Numbered from the stretch's first letter, positions 46,694 through 57,800 are shown. The stretch: 64,000 nucleotides of DNA from Terriglobia bacterium (GCA_020072845.1 JAIQGF010000009.1:186001-250000), one strand, 5' to 3'. Notes: a model not told the origin generated them from the letters alone. Numbers and translations: made by a program.

Positions 46694-46888
46694 GTTTTCG
46701 CCATTGGGAAAATAAATTTCCGGAAAAATGTCCCCAAACAAGCTGATTGCTTGTGTAGATAGTGAGAAGAAGCAGAGAAGGGCACACCACATGGTGTGCC
46801 CTTTGCTTTGGTCTGGTAGAAAATCATCCGAGTAGCTGCCGGGAAGTCAGGTTCGGCGGCTCTTCTTCTGCTCAACGCAACCCAACCC

Positions 46889-47053
46889 ATGGCTCAAGTG
46901 TTGAAGATCATCAGAGACTTTGAGCAAATCGCCATCGCCCTTTGCCTAACATTCTGCACGGTCAGCCTAGTGGCCCGTCTGGCGTGGAGTGAGTATAAGC
47001 GGTGGCGGTCTCTGAATAATTCCCGGAAATCCAAGCGGAATATTTCCCTGTAA
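46889..47053 (+). CDS. Possible small single-pass membrane protein
   Basis: 54-residue frame starting MAQVLKIIRDFEQ, with one hydrophobic segment IAIALCLTFCTVSLVARLAW and a basic tail ending RKSKRNISL. The amphipathic N-terminus, single membrane span and basic C-terminus look protein-like. There is no strong ribosome-binding site, so it may be chance. Confidence 0.35.
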   Translation: MAQVLKIIRDFEQIAIALCLTFCTVSLVARLAWSEYKRWRSLNNSRKSKRNISL

Positions 47054-47213
47054 GCACATGTTGACTCTTTAAGGGGGAGAGTTCCGTCCCCCGCGACAAG
47101 TGTCTCTAGGCGCTGGGTCCGCGTAAACGACTCACTGCCAGTAACTTAGCGAAATGGGAAGCCGAGTTTCCCGCCTGTACCCGAATTGATGCGCGATTTA
47201 CCCTCTTGACCTT

Positions 47214-47301
47214 GCGCTTTCCGGCCGCCTTACCTGCCCGCTTGCGTGTCACCAGTCGCAGAAGGTCCGCCGCGATGGTGTGGTAGGCGTGCCGGGCGAC
47301 G
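47214..47301 (-). pseudogene. Detached copy of the yvcK 3' end
   Basis: 88 bases aligned without gaps to 48232-48319; the last 30 or so bases are almost identical. It encodes a C-terminal fragment of YvcK (ARHAYHTIAADLL) with no gene body. It marks the left boundary of the zeta-kinase module. Confidence 0.75.
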
Positions 47302-47346
47302 GAACGGTTAGTGGACTGCGAATGGACCAAGAGACTAGCGCGCTTT

Positions 47347-47556
47347 TCAGGCGCGACCTGGGCGTTTGGAGGTGCGCCGTGAGCGGGCGCGCAAAGTCGT
47401 GGCCGACAGTTCGACGACTTTGCCCCCGGACCAGATGTAAACCGGCAGACCCTCGCGGGTGCGTTCGGCAATGGCCTTCTTGACCGCCGCCTTCAATGCC
47501 AATAGCGCACGCTGTTCGAGCGGCAGTGCCAAGACGTTGTGAGGCAAGTTACTCAC
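47347..47556 (-). CDS. Small partner of zeta-like kinase (antitoxin candidate)
   Basis: 69-residue protein, start ATG 47556, overlapping the kinase stop by 4 bases (ATGA). The text LKAAVKKAIAERTREGLPVYIWSGGKVVEL resembles the short proteins that accompany zeta-type kinases in many bacteria, with a helical N-terminus and a GGKVVEL-type strand. C-terminus Arg-rich. If this is a toxin-antitoxin module, it would be the antitoxin, though it lies downstream of the toxin gene rather than upstream as is common. Function is inferred from position only. Confidence 0.6.
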   Translation of the reverse strand: MSNLPHNVLALPLEQRALLALKAAVKKAIAERTREGLPVYIWSGGKVVELSATTLRARSRRTSKRPGRA

Positions 47557-48131
47557 CTTCCTTCGTAACGCGAAATCAGGTCGCGGTAAAGCTCCTTCCG
47601 CATTATACGGAGCTTTCCCCGCTTCTCAAGCGCGATGATGTCTGGTGCGGCGCCCGAGTTGTCAAACAGAATCCAGGAGTCGGCCAGGACTCGATAGTGC
47701 TGGAAGAAATTCCTCATGGAGCGCTCGAATCGCCGGCGAACGACTGCCGCCGGCACATCATGACCGCCCTTCATCACGCGGCCTCTCACTCTTGACAACG
47801 CCAGTTCAACTGTAGGCACCCACAAAAAGAACAAATGCGCAGCGTAGCGACGCTTCTTGAGATCACGGATCAGGTTGAGATGGGTTCGGCCTGAGAGCGT
47901 CGTCTCAAAACCAAGGTCTACGGACCGCGTGGCCAGCAACTCGATCTCGCCGAGCATCAGCCGCCCGGCCCGGAACGCCGCTGCCTCCGGCGAAAACGGC
48001 GACACGCCCTCGGCGATCAGATCGGCATTGACGAAGTTCCTGCAGTTGGCATAGAGCGGTAGGAATTCGCGCGCGAAGGTCGTCTTGCCGGCACCGTTTG
48101 GACCAGCGATGATGTAAACGTTGAAACTCAC
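47553..48131 (-). CDS. Zeta-toxin-like P-loop kinase
   Basis: 192-residue P-loop NTPase. The Walker A GPNGAGKT (10-17) follows the beta strand VYIIA, and later FETTLSGRTHLNLIRDLKKR and LWVPTVELALSRVRGRVMKGGHDVPAAVVRRRFERSMRNF are typical of the zeta/PezT kinase family. Zeta toxins phosphorylate UDP-GlcNAc and block cell-wall synthesis; UDP-GlcNAc is made by glmU 2.5 kb away and used by murA. The gene is coupled to a small partner downstream. Chromosomal homologues may instead be sugar-nucleotide or metabolite kinases, so toxicity is unproven. Confidence 0.8.
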   Translation of the reverse strand: MSFNVYIIAGPNGAGKTTFAREFLPLYANCRNFVNADLIAEGVSPFSPEAAAFRAGRLMLGEIELLATRSVDLGFETTLSGRTHLNLIRDLKKRRYAAHLFFLWVPTVELALSRVRGRVMKGGHDVPAAVVRRRFERSMRNFFQHYRVLADSWILFDNSGAAPDIIALEKRGKLRIMRKELYRDLISRYEGR

Positions 48132-48216
48132 AGCGGTTTTCCAGACTGCAATCCAATGCTACTCGGTGCGCGAAACACGTTCGCGGGTCTGCCTGTCCCG
48201 CCATGAAAGCGTTGGC

Positions 48217-49284
48217 CTAAAGCCTGACTATGCGCGTTCTGGCCGCCGTACCCTTCCGCTTGCGCGTTCCCACTTGCAGAAGGTCTGCCGCGATGGTGTG
48301 GTAGGCGTGCCGGGCGACGCCGTATTCCTCGAACAGGTAATCGCCAAAGATGGGCCGCACCCCGAGCTTCTCCAACTCCTCGGCGTCGACGTGGATTTGT
48401 GAAGCCCCTTCCAGCGCGTACTTGGCTTTCATCGCGCGTGACGCCGACGTGCGGTTCACGAGCGCGTAATCGAAGATGGCGCACCCGGCGTGATGGTAGA
48501 TAGCGCGAACGTGCTCGGCCGCCGACAGCCCCAGGCTTTCGTTGGCCTGCGTCATCAGGTTGCAGACGAAGATCTTCACCGCGCGCGAATGGGTGATCGC
48601 TTCCGGAATCCCGTGGACCAGCACGTTGGGAATCAGGCTGGTGAACAACGAGCCCGGCCCGATGCTGATCACGTCGGCCTGCGCCAGCGCGTCCAGGGTT
48701 TGCGGCATCGGCTTGACGTCAGCGGGCACCAGTTCCAGGCGGACAATGCGCTTCTGGCTGCGCGTGATGCTGGTCTCACCTTGCACGCGCGAGCCATCGT
48801 CCATGACGGCTTCCAGTTCAACATTCGAGGTGGTGGCAGGGAAAATGTGTCCGCGGGTGGTCAGAATGGCCGACGAAACTCTGACCGCCTCGGCGAAGTC
48901 GCCGGTGACCCCGGCCAGCGCCGCCAGGAACAGGTTGCCGAAGCTGTGTCCGTCCAGCGCCGATTCGCCGTGGAACCTGTACTGGAACAGACGCGAGAGC
49001 AGCGCCTGGTCCTCCGAAAGTGCCACGATGCAGTTGCGGATGTCGCCCGGCGGCAGGATGTTGAATTCCTTGCGCAACCGCCCGCTGGAGCCGCCGTCGT
49101 CGGTGACCGTGACCACCGCGGTCAACTCCGTGATCGCGGTGCCCCGCCGCGGTTGGCCGGGACGCTGGACGTACTCGCGCAGTCCTTTGAGCAGGGTGGA
49201 AAGGCCGGTTCCGCCGCCGATGGCGACCACCTTCAACTCGCGGTTGCGTGCGGAAGTTGTTCTCGTGGCCGGGGTCTTCATCAC
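48217..49284 (-). CDS. yvcK: YvcK/CofD-like gluconeogenesis factor
   Basis: 355-residue protein of the YvcK/CofD superfamily. It has VVAIGGGTGLSTLLKGLREY (about 19-38), TVTDDGGSSGRLRKEFNILPPGDIRNCIVALSED (about 59-92) and the FHGESALDGHSFGNLFLAAL motif, all of which bind phosphoryl or nucleotide ligands. YvcK is needed for growth on gluconeogenic carbon and for normal peptidoglycan synthesis in Bacillus. The last codons (48217-48331) exist a second time at 47214-47301. It follows the TPR gene by 3 bases. Confidence 0.92.
   Translation of the reverse strand: MMKTPATRTTSARNRELKVVAIGGGTGLSTLLKGLREYVQRPGQPRRGTAITELTAVVTVTDDGGSSGRLRKEFNILPPGDIRNCIVALSEDQALLSRLFQYRFHGESALDGHSFGNLFLAALAGVTGDFAEAVRVSSAILTTRGHIFPATTSNVELEAVMDDGSRVQGETSITRSQKRIVRLELVPADVKPMPQTLDALAQADVISIGPGSLFTSLIPNVLVHGIPEAITHSRAVKIFVCNLMTQANESLGLSAAEHVRAIYHHAGCAIFDYALVNRTSASRAMKAKYALEGASQIHVDAEELEKLGVRPIFGDYLFEEYGVARHAYHTIAADLLQVGTRKRKGTAARTRIVRL
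48232..48319. repeat. 88-base direct repeat, right copy (yvcK 3' end)
   Basis: Partner of 47214-47301. It lies inside the 3' end of yvcK. The two copies are 1018 bases apart and bracket the zeta-kinase module. Confidence 0.75.
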
Positions 49285-49287
49285 TAC

Positions 49288-49932
49288 CTAGCGCCGCCCG
49301 TTTCCTTGGGGAGCTTCGTCCACCTCAGGATAGATCAATTCGGTGAAACGGGGGTCGTCGGCGAGGTTCTGAAAATCGGAGTCGTTGCGCGCCTGGAAAC
49401 GGTTGCCGGGATTGAGGCGGATGGCCTCCGCCAGCCCGCGCAGCGAATCTTCAAAATGTCCGGTGAGGCAATTCAGCACCGACAGCCCGTACACCGCATA
49501 GTCGGCCTTGGAATTCTGCTTGAGAATTTTTTCCAGGTGCTCGCGCGCCCCAACGTAGTCCCCGATATTCATCAGCGACACGGAATAGTCGTAATGTTCC
49601 TCCGGGGTCTTGAAGGTGGTCGCGTTGCGCGCCATGCGCTGATTGCAGGTGTTCAAATGCACCGCGGTGCGGTCGGCCAGTTCCCGGGGGCCGGAGGCCA
49701 TGACCTTCTGAAACAGGGCCTTGGCCTTCTCGAATTTATGCTCCTGCATGGCCTTCAGGGCGACCTGGTAGTTTTCCACAGCCTGTGCAAAACGTGGATC
49801 GGCCATGGGCGAGGTTTTCGCCTGGACCGGGATACTCATCTTGACAACGCGCCCACCCTTAGTCGATTTCACGTTCTTCTTCTTGAGGTTAGGGGAAGAA
49901 CGCTTAACCTTAGCTGCGGGTTTTTTCTTCAT
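49288..49932 (-). CDS. TPR-like protein
   Basis: 214-residue cytoplasmic protein. A lysine-rich N-terminus (KKKPAAKVKRSSPNLKKKNVKS) is followed by TPR-like helices from about 45: RFAQAVENYQVALKAMQEHKFEKAKALFQKVM and YDYSVSLMNIGDYVGAREHLEKILKQNSKADYAVYGL, with PGNRFQARND at the end. The start ATG at 49932 follows a candidate promoter and opens the yvcK operon. It is a likely protein-protein scaffold; the coupling to yvcK by a 3-base gap is the only functional hint. Confidence 0.8.
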   Translation of the reverse strand: MKKKPAAKVKRSSPNLKKKNVKSTKGGRVVKMSIPVQAKTSPMADPRFAQAVENYQVALKAMQEHKFEKAKALFQKVMASGPRELADRTAVHLNTCNQRMARNATTFKTPEEHYDYSVSLMNIGDYVGAREHLEKILKQNSKADYAVYGLSVLNCLTGHFEDSLRGLAEAIRLNPGNRFQARNDSDFQNLADDPRFTELIYPEVDEAPQGNGRR

Positions 49933-49970
49933 CGAGTTGCACCTGCGCAACTGCCGACGTGGACCGCTAT

Positions 49971-49999
49971 GGTATAGCCTGTGGAAAAGGCTAAGCCAA
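49971..49999 (-). promoter_or_regulatory. Sigma-70-type promoter candidate for TPR-yvcK
   Basis: On the minus strand TTGGCT (-35), a 17-base spacer and TATACC (-10), about 40 bases before the TPR gene start. Found by eye. Confidence 0.35.
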
Positions 50000-50085
50000 G
50001 AGAGCAGGTTTATATACGAGAAAAGGCGGTGCGCGTCAACTCGCTCCGGCCACTAGCCGCTGGCCTCGACATTTGCGACCGGCCA

Positions 50086-50520
50086 CTACCGGATGGAAGC
50101 CGCCGTTTCCAGGTCAATTCTCTCCCACTCGCCGCGGATGATGCCGTCACGGATTTGCGCCGGCGTCTTGTTTTGCCGGCTCATCCCGTAGGCGTAGAAA
50201 GCCTCTTTCATGCAGGCATCGCAATGGGCGGCATGGGTGGATTCGAAGCAGCTATGCAGGCTGGTGTGACCGACCGAGCGGTCGCAATGGCAATAACACG
50301 GCTGCTGGTAGAGGACATTGGGGATCTTCTCCGCCACCTCGTAGGCGCGGACCTGAACCGGGTACTTGAAACTCGGTCCCCAGCGTTCGGGAGCGGGCAG
50401 GATCGGCGGCAGCTTGGCGCCCTTGGCGGGCGGGGCCGTGTGATGCGCCGGAACATCGCCTTGCGCGAACATCGCCATGGCTATCAGGGCGACCAAGGGG
50501 AGGGACCAAACTCGTTTCAT
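50086..50520 (-). CDS. Secreted PCYC-motif protein
   Basis: 144-residue exported protein. The signal peptide MKRVWSLPLVALIAMAMFAQG precedes a domain (about 40-140) with NVLYQQPCYCHCDRSVGHTSLHSC and HAAHCDACMKEAF. The PCYC(x)C arrangement is the signature of a family of unknown function with conserved cysteines and histidine; here the motif reads PCYCHC. The cysteines could bind a metal or take part in redox chemistry. It is isolated on its strand. Confidence 0.82.
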   Translation of the reverse strand: MKRVWSLPLVALIAMAMFAQGDVPAHHTAPPAKGAKLPPILPAPERWGPSFKYPVQVRAYEVAEKIPNVLYQQPCYCHCDRSVGHTSLHSCFESTHAAHCDACMKEAFYAYGMSRQNKTPAQIRDGIIRGEWERIDLETAASIR

Positions 50521-50600
50521 CGCACCATCCTCGCTCAGAATTGTACTTCAGATGCTCGAAATCGCGCACCGGCTTCAAGCCTCTAATCCGCATTGGTTTG

Positions 50601-50637
50601 TCAGAAGAGCTAAGAGCCAAGAGCTAAGAGCTTAAGG
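50601..50637. repeat. AGAGCTAAGAGCC phrase arm
   Basis: Run of AAGAGCTAAGAGCC units directly upstream of lepB. A single arm without a partner. Confidence 0.5.
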
Positions 50638-50694
50638 GCGGTTTTCGTGCAACTTTTCCTCTCCGGCAGCACTCCGTATAGACTTACCAGGAGC

Positions 50695-51255
50695 ATGGAA
50701 CCATCTTCTCAATCCGTGGTGCGCAGCGGCCGGCCCGCCCGAAGCACGCTCTCGCTGCTGATGTGGGGGCGCGACCTGTTCGTATCGCTCATCATCTCTG
50801 CCTTCATCATCGTCTTCCTCTACCAGCCGGTGAAGGTGGAGGGCACCAGCATGCTCCCCGGCCTCGACGACCAGGAGCGCATCTTCATCAACAAGTTCGT
50901 GTATAACTTCGAGCCCATCGAGCGCGGCGATGTGGTGGTGTTTCGCTATCCCCGCGATCCCTCCAAGAGTTACATCAAGCGCGTGATTGCCGTTCCCGGT
51001 GACAGCGTCCGCATCGAAGACGGCCAGGTGTACGTCAACGGGCGCCGGCTGCGCGAGCCTTACGTACCCGCCGAATTCGCCGACGACCGCTCGGTATCTG
51101 ACACCGCGGTCCCGCGCGGCTCCTATTACCTGCTCGGCGACCACCGCAGCTCGTCCAGCGACAGCCGCGACTTTGGCCCGGTCAGCCGCCGCGATATCTA
51201 CGGCAAAGCCGTCTTCGGCTACTGGCCCGTGGATCGCATGGGAGTGGTGAAATAG
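50695..51255 (+). CDS. lepB: Signal peptidase I
   Basis: 186-residue inner-membrane serine protease that cleaves signal peptides of exported proteins. One N-terminal membrane anchor (VSLIISAFIIVFLYQP, about 29-44) precedes the catalytic serine in EGTSMLPGL (about 50) and the lysine in SYIKRVIAVPGD (about 97). Box E reads GDHRSSSSDSRDFGPVSR, with His in the place of the usual Asn. The membrane-proximal and catalytic boxes are all present. It follows an AGAGCTAAGAGC phrase arm and is followed by the nested hairpin at 51257. Confidence 0.95.
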   Translation: MEPSSQSVVRSGRPARSTLSLLMWGRDLFVSLIISAFIIVFLYQPVKVEGTSMLPGLDDQERIFINKFVYNFEPIERGDVVVFRYPRDPSKSYIKRVIAVPGDSVRIEDGQVYVNGRRLREPYVPAEFADDRSVSDTAVPRGSYYLLGDHRSSSSDSRDFGPVSRRDIYGKAVFGYWPVDRMGVVK

Positions 51256-51256
51256 A

Positions 51257-51430
51257 TTTTAGCCACAGAGGGCACAGAGGAAGGACCGGCAGAAACATTG
51301 CCGATTGTCGATTGCAAGACCGGACCGCTGAAAAATCGGCAATCGACAATCTGCAATCAAAAATGATTTTGCTTTTTGCTTCCTCTGTGCCCTTTGTGGC
51401 TAAAATTGCCATTCGACAATCGGCAATCGT
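51257..51430. repeat. Nested phrase hairpins (CACAGAGG outer, GATTGTCGATTG inner)
   Basis: Outer arms 51257-51283 and 51379-51405 match at 26 of 27 positions (TTTTAGCCACAGAGGGCACAG...). Inside, CCGATTGTCGATTGC (51301-51315) pairs with ATCGGCAATCGACAATC (51335-51351). A third arm of the inner phrase lies just outside (51406-51430). Two different phrase types are nested. Confidence 0.85.
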
Positions 51431-51449
51431 TCAGGTACGCTCCGACGCC

Positions 51450-51929
51450 ATGAAACGCGTGCTCCTCGCTCTACTTGCACTCACCCTATTCGCCACCGCG
51501 CAAACCTCTGCGAAGCCGCAGCCGCAAGCAAAAGCTCCCGCCAAGCTGTCGGGGCAACAGCTTCTCCTGAAGGCCGACCGCGCCTTTGCCCGCGACACTG
51601 CGGTGAAACGCCTCGAAGGCTGGATGGCTTACATGGCAGACGACGCCGTGCTGTTCTCCGACAAGCCGGTGGTCGGCAAGGACGCCATCCGCGCCTTTTA
51701 CCAGTCTGCCTTCGCCAACCCGGACTTCGTCCTTTCCTGGCAGCCCACACGCGCTGAAATGTTTCGCTCCGGCGACACGGGGTACACCACGGGGCGTTAC
51801 GAATTGCACGCCAAAGACGGCAAGGGCAACAAGGTGGTGCGCCACGGCTCGTACCTGACGATCTGGAAAAAACAGTCGGACGGGAGCTGGAAGGTGATTG
51901 CCGACGGCGGCGCCCCGGACAAGCATTGA
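51450..51929 (+). CDS. Secreted SnoaL/DUF4440-like protein
   Basis: 159-residue exported protein with a signal peptide (MKRVLLALLALTLFATAQTS) and a Lys/Pro linker. A NTF2-like alpha+beta domain follows (about 36-150) with LLKADRAFARDTAVKRLEGWMAYMADDAVLFSDKPVVGKDAI, DFVLSWQPTRAEMFRSGDTGYTTGRYELHA and GSWKVIADGGAPD. This is typical of SnoaL/DUF4440 proteins, some of which are isomerases and many ligand-binding. The start ATG 51450 opens the signal peptide. No catalytic residue is obvious. Confidence 0.78.
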   Translation: MKRVLLALLALTLFATAQTSAKPQPQAKAPAKLSGQQLLLKADRAFARDTAVKRLEGWMAYMADDAVLFSDKPVVGKDAIRAFYQSAFANPDFVLSWQPTRAEMFRSGDTGYTTGRYELHAKDGKGNKVVRHGSYLTIWKKQSDGSWKVIADGGAPDKH

Positions 51930-51937
51930 AAACTTTT

Positions 51938-51978
51938 CGCGCTCGGTGATCCTCGGTGATCTCTGTGTCTCGGTGTTG
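51938..51978. repeat. CTCGGTGAT phrase arm
   Basis: Run of CTCGGTGATCCTCGGTGATCTCTGTGTCTCGGTG between the SnoaL-like gene and carA. Related to the CACCGAG hairpin at 22543. Confidence 0.5.
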
Positions 51979-52055
51979 AGATAAGCTGCAATTTCACAAC
52001 CCCCGTTACGCCGCAAACCTGCTAAACTTGCGAAAATCCACTCCCCGGAGAGCTA

Positions 52056-53189
52056 ATGCAGGCGATTTTGGCCCTGGAAGATGGCAGGATCTTCAAGGGC
52101 AAAGGCTTCGGTGCGCAGGGCGAATGTTACGGCGAAGTCGTTTTTAATACTTCCATCACCGGCTACCAGGAAATTTTCACCGACCCCTCTTACGCCGGCC
52201 AGATCGTGGTGCTCACCAATCCCGAGATCGGCAACTACGGCACCAACGACGACGACAACGAGGCCACTCGCCCCTATATCGAGGGCCTGATCGTGCGCGA
52301 GTTCTCGCGCATCAGCTCCAACTGGCGCTCGCAGCAGGTTGCCGACGAATACTTGGAGCGCTACCGCATCCCGGTGCTGGCTGACATTGACACGCGCGCC
52401 CTGGTCCGCCACCTGCGCGACCATGGCGTCATGCGCGGCGTCATCTCCACCATCGAAACCGACGTGGACAAGCTGATCGCCAAGGCCCGCTCCATCCCCA
52501 AGATGGACGGCACCGACCTGGCGAAGGTGGTTTCCACCAAGCAGCGCTACATTTGGGACACTGGCGAGCGCTCCATCGAGCCCACCGAAGTTGTCGGGGT
52601 GAAGGACGCCGAGCCGCAGCACCACGTTGTCGCTTACGACTTCGGCATCAAGCACAATATCCTGCGCAAGCTGGTGAGCGGCTGCTGCCGCGTCACCGTC
52701 GTGCCCGCAGAAACCAACGCCGAAGACGTGTTGGCGCTCAAGCCCGACGGCGTCTTTCTCTCCAACGGCCCCGGCGATCCCGAGCCCTGCACCTACGCCC
52801 AGGAAAATATCCGGCGGCTGATGGGTCGTGTTCCGATATTTGGAATTTGTTTGGGTCACCAGTTGGTAGGACTCGCCCTCGGCGGCAAGACCTACAAGCT
52901 GAAGTTCGGCCACCACGGCGGGAATCATCCGGTGAAGCAGTTGCAGAGCGGCAAGGTGGAGATCACGGCGCACAACCACAACTTCGCCGTCGATCCAGAT
53001 TCGCTGCCTATGAGCGAAGTCGAGTTGACGCACATGGACCTGAACGACAACACGCTGGAGGGCCTGCGCCACCGCAACCTGCCGCTGTTCTCGGTGCAGT
53101 ACCACCCCGAAGCCTCGCCCGGCCCGCACGATTCGCACTACCTGTTCAACGATTTCGTGGCGATGATGGAGGAGTGGAAGGGACGCTAA
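52056..53189 (+). CDS. carA: Carbamoyl phosphate synthase small (glutaminase) subunit
   Basis: 377-residue glutaminase subunit that supplies ammonia to CarB for carbamoyl phosphate, precursor of arginine and pyrimidines. The N-terminal domain has the family start [15 protein letters not shown] and the [20 protein letters not shown] region. The class I glutaminase part contains [32 protein letters not shown] with the nucleophilic Cys, and [17 protein letters not shown] with the His/Glu pair. The start has GGAGAG upstream. The next ATG follows its TAA with no gap, and its end supplies GGAAGGGA as a ribosome-binding site for that gene. Confidence 0.96.
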   Translation: MQAILALEDGRIFKGKGFGAQGECYGEVVFNTSITGYQEIFTDPSYAGQIVVLTNPEIGNYGTNDDDNEATRPYIEGLIVREFSRISSNWRSQQVADEYLERYRIPVLADIDTRALVRHLRDHGVMRGVISTIETDVDKLIAKARSIPKMDGTDLAKVVSTKQRYIWDTGERSIEPTEVVGVKDAEPQHHVVAYDFGIKHNILRKLVSGCCRVTVVPAETNAEDVLALKPDGVFLSNGPGDPEPCTYAQENIRRLMGRVPIFGICLGHQLVGLALGGKTYKLKFGHHGGNHPVKQLQSGKVEITAHNHNFAVDPDSLPMSEVELTHMDLNDNTLEGLRHRNLPLFSVQYHPEASPGPHDSHYLFNDFVAMMEEWKGR

Positions 53190-54506
53190 ATGGGGTCGTA
53201 TTCCGAGTTTCGGATCGCGTGTTATAACCTGATCTCCAACAAGAGCGAGGTTGTTCCTGTACTCATGACTGTATTCCGGGAATCCGACAAGGTCGTCGTC
53301 CCGGAGCGCGAAGATGAAGTGGGCGACTTGGTTCCCGGTGAGTGTCGTTACGTGACATCGGCGAAAATCGCTAAGCAGCGACTCGACATAATGGGCTTCT
53401 CGCTCAGAAACACGCGACAGGACTTTGAAGCGGAGAAGTTGGACGCCATTGCTGCCCTCGAAGAGGAGGTCCTCGACTACCAAAAGTGGGAAACTGATTC
53501 CGGCGAGCGGCACCCAGACGACGCCGTACCTCAACTCGTCCAGCGCCCCCAAAAGCAGTTGGAGGTTCTGCATTCACTGGGTTTCGCTGATTTTGTATCT
53601 GCCTTTCAATACATAAAGAGCCGGCCTGAATTGCTTGCGCCAGTAGCGCGTGTGAAGATTCCACCTGACGCACCGGCAGCTGCCAGGTATGTGCTCACAA
53701 GCGAGGACGACGGGTTCATCTACAATTATCCGTGCAGTGACATCAGGTATCTCGTCCGTACGTTCCTGGAAGGCTGCGACGATGCTGAGCAAGTAGTTCA
53801 GGATATTTCCGAACTGGTCAGTGGCGGGTACTACGATGTCGCCGACCGAGTTGCCGACAATGCGGTTCAGGCCCTTCTCTCCGAGTTCCCCATAAGCGGC
53901 ACGATCATAGTGCTGACCGAGGGTTCAAGCGACAGTCAGGCACTCGAAAAAACCTTGCGCCTGCTGTATCCCCAGCTCGCTGATTACTACACGTTCATGG
54001 ATTTTTTCGGATCCAATGCACAAGGGAGTGCAGGTACTCTCGTGAACACAGTTAAGGCTTTCGTCGGTGCTCGCATTAGCAACCGCGTCGTCGCACTCTT
54101 CGACAACGATGCAGCCGCCGAAGATGCACTCCGAGGGCTTTCGAAGACCACCATGCCAGAAAACATTCGTGTGCTGCAGTATCCCGATATTGATCTCGGC
54201 GATAAGTACCCGACGATTGGACCCAGTGGTTCGATCACTCTGATGAACGTGAATGGGTCCGGATGCAGCCTTGAGTTGTACTTTGGCGCGGACGTTCTGA
54301 CGCAAGGAGGTGCGCTGGTGCCAGTTAGGTGGACTGCGTCGAAGGATGCCATTCGTAAGTACCAAGGTGAGATCGGCGACAAGCGCCGTCTGCAAGACCT
54401 CTATGCCGAAAAGCTGCGCCGTTGCGGCGATCCGGAGTATTTCGCGAATGCGGATTTCACTGCCATGAAAAAACTTCTCGAGCACCTGCTTGCTGTGTAC
54501 CAGTAA
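53190..54506 (+). CDS. HEPN/Toprim-associated protein inserted between carA and carB
   Basis: 438-residue protein unlike carAB. The start MGSYSEFRIACYNLISNKSEVVP resembles the N-terminal domain found in HEPN/Toprim proteins, which are linked to defence and conflict systems. A Toprim-like part (about 236-345) has the acidic turn VLTEGSSD with E244 and a DxD pair at D305 and D307 (ALFDND), as in OLD-type and topoisomerase-type nucleases. Base composition is lower in GC than the flanking genes. It uses the ribosome-binding site at the carA 3' end (GGAAGGGA, 53176-53183). Nuclease function is inferred. Confidence 0.7.
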   Translation: MGSYSEFRIACYNLISNKSEVVPVLMTVFRESDKVVVPEREDEVGDLVPGECRYVTSAKIAKQRLDIMGFSLRNTRQDFEAEKLDAIAALEEEVLDYQKWETDSGERHPDDAVPQLVQRPQKQLEVLHSLGFADFVSAFQYIKSRPELLAPVARVKIPPDAPAAARYVLTSEDDGFIYNYPCSDIRYLVRTFLEGCDDAEQVVQDISELVSGGYYDVADRVADNAVQALLSEFPISGTIIVLTEGSSDSQALEKTLRLLYPQLADYYTFMDFFGSNAQGSAGTLVNTVKAFVGARISNRVVALFDNDAAAEDALRGLSKTTMPENIRVLQYPDIDLGDKYPTIGPSGSITLMNVNGSGCSLELYFGADVLTQGGALVPVRWTASKDAIRKYQGEIGDKRRLQDLYAEKLRRCGDPEYFANADFTAMKKLLEHLLAVYQ

Positions 54507-54512
54507 TTTCAA

Positions 54513-57293
<2,781 letters not shown>

Positions 57294-57800
57294 ATGAAAT
57301 CCACCGGCGAAGTCATGGGCATCGCCGACAATTTCGGCGAGGCCTTCGCCAAGGCGCAGATCGCCGCCGGCAACCGCCTGCCCACGCACGGCGCGGTGTT
57401 CATCAGCGTTACCGATCGTGACAAGCCGCAGGCTGTGCCCATCGCCAGGCGGTTCGTGGATCTCGGATTCAAGTTGTTTGCCACCAGCGGCACCGCGCGG
57501 GTGCTGGAAGAAGCGAAGTTGACGGTGGAGCGCGTGTACAAAGTCAAGGAAGGGCGCCCCAACGTCGTGGACCTGATCAAGGGCGACCGCATCCAGCTCA
57601 TCATCAACACGCCGCATGGCGCCGAGCCCTGGTTCGACGAAAAATCCATTCGCCGCGCCGCCGTCACCCACCACGTCCAGACCATCACCACCCTGGCCGC
57701 CGCGCGCGCCGCCGCCGACGGCATCGCCGCCCTGCAACAGGGCCACACCAGCGTTCGCGCCCTCCAGGCCCTGCACGCGCAACGAGCGGCCGTGCGCTGA
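57294..57800 (+). CDS. Detached CarB C-terminal MGS-like allosteric domain
   Basis: 168-residue open frame beginning at the ATG directly after the TAG and continuing the carB frame. It contains KSTGEVMG, then the MGS-like fold ([74 protein letters not shown]). In whole CarB this domain binds allosteric effectors such as UMP and IMP. It could be made by reinitiation at the TAGATG junction, by readthrough of the TAG, or not at all. It ends with an Ala/Arg-rich helix. Confidence 0.85.
   Translation: MKSTGEVMGIADNFGEAFAKAQIAAGNRLPTHGAVFISVTDRDKPQAVPIARRFVDLGFKLFATSGTARVLEEAKLTVERVYKVKEGRPNVVDLIKGDRIQLIINTPHGAEPWFDEKSIRRAAVTHHVQTITTLAAARAAADGIAALQQGHTSVRALQALHAQRAAVR

Larger units (their letters stand above)
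46694..47346. other. Region with one small ORF and a yvcK remnant
   Basis: About 650 bases left of the zeta-kinase module. It holds a 54-codon membrane-type ORF (46889-47053) and an 88-base copy of the yvcK 3' end (47214-47301). The remaining bases show nothing recognisable. Confidence 0.5.
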
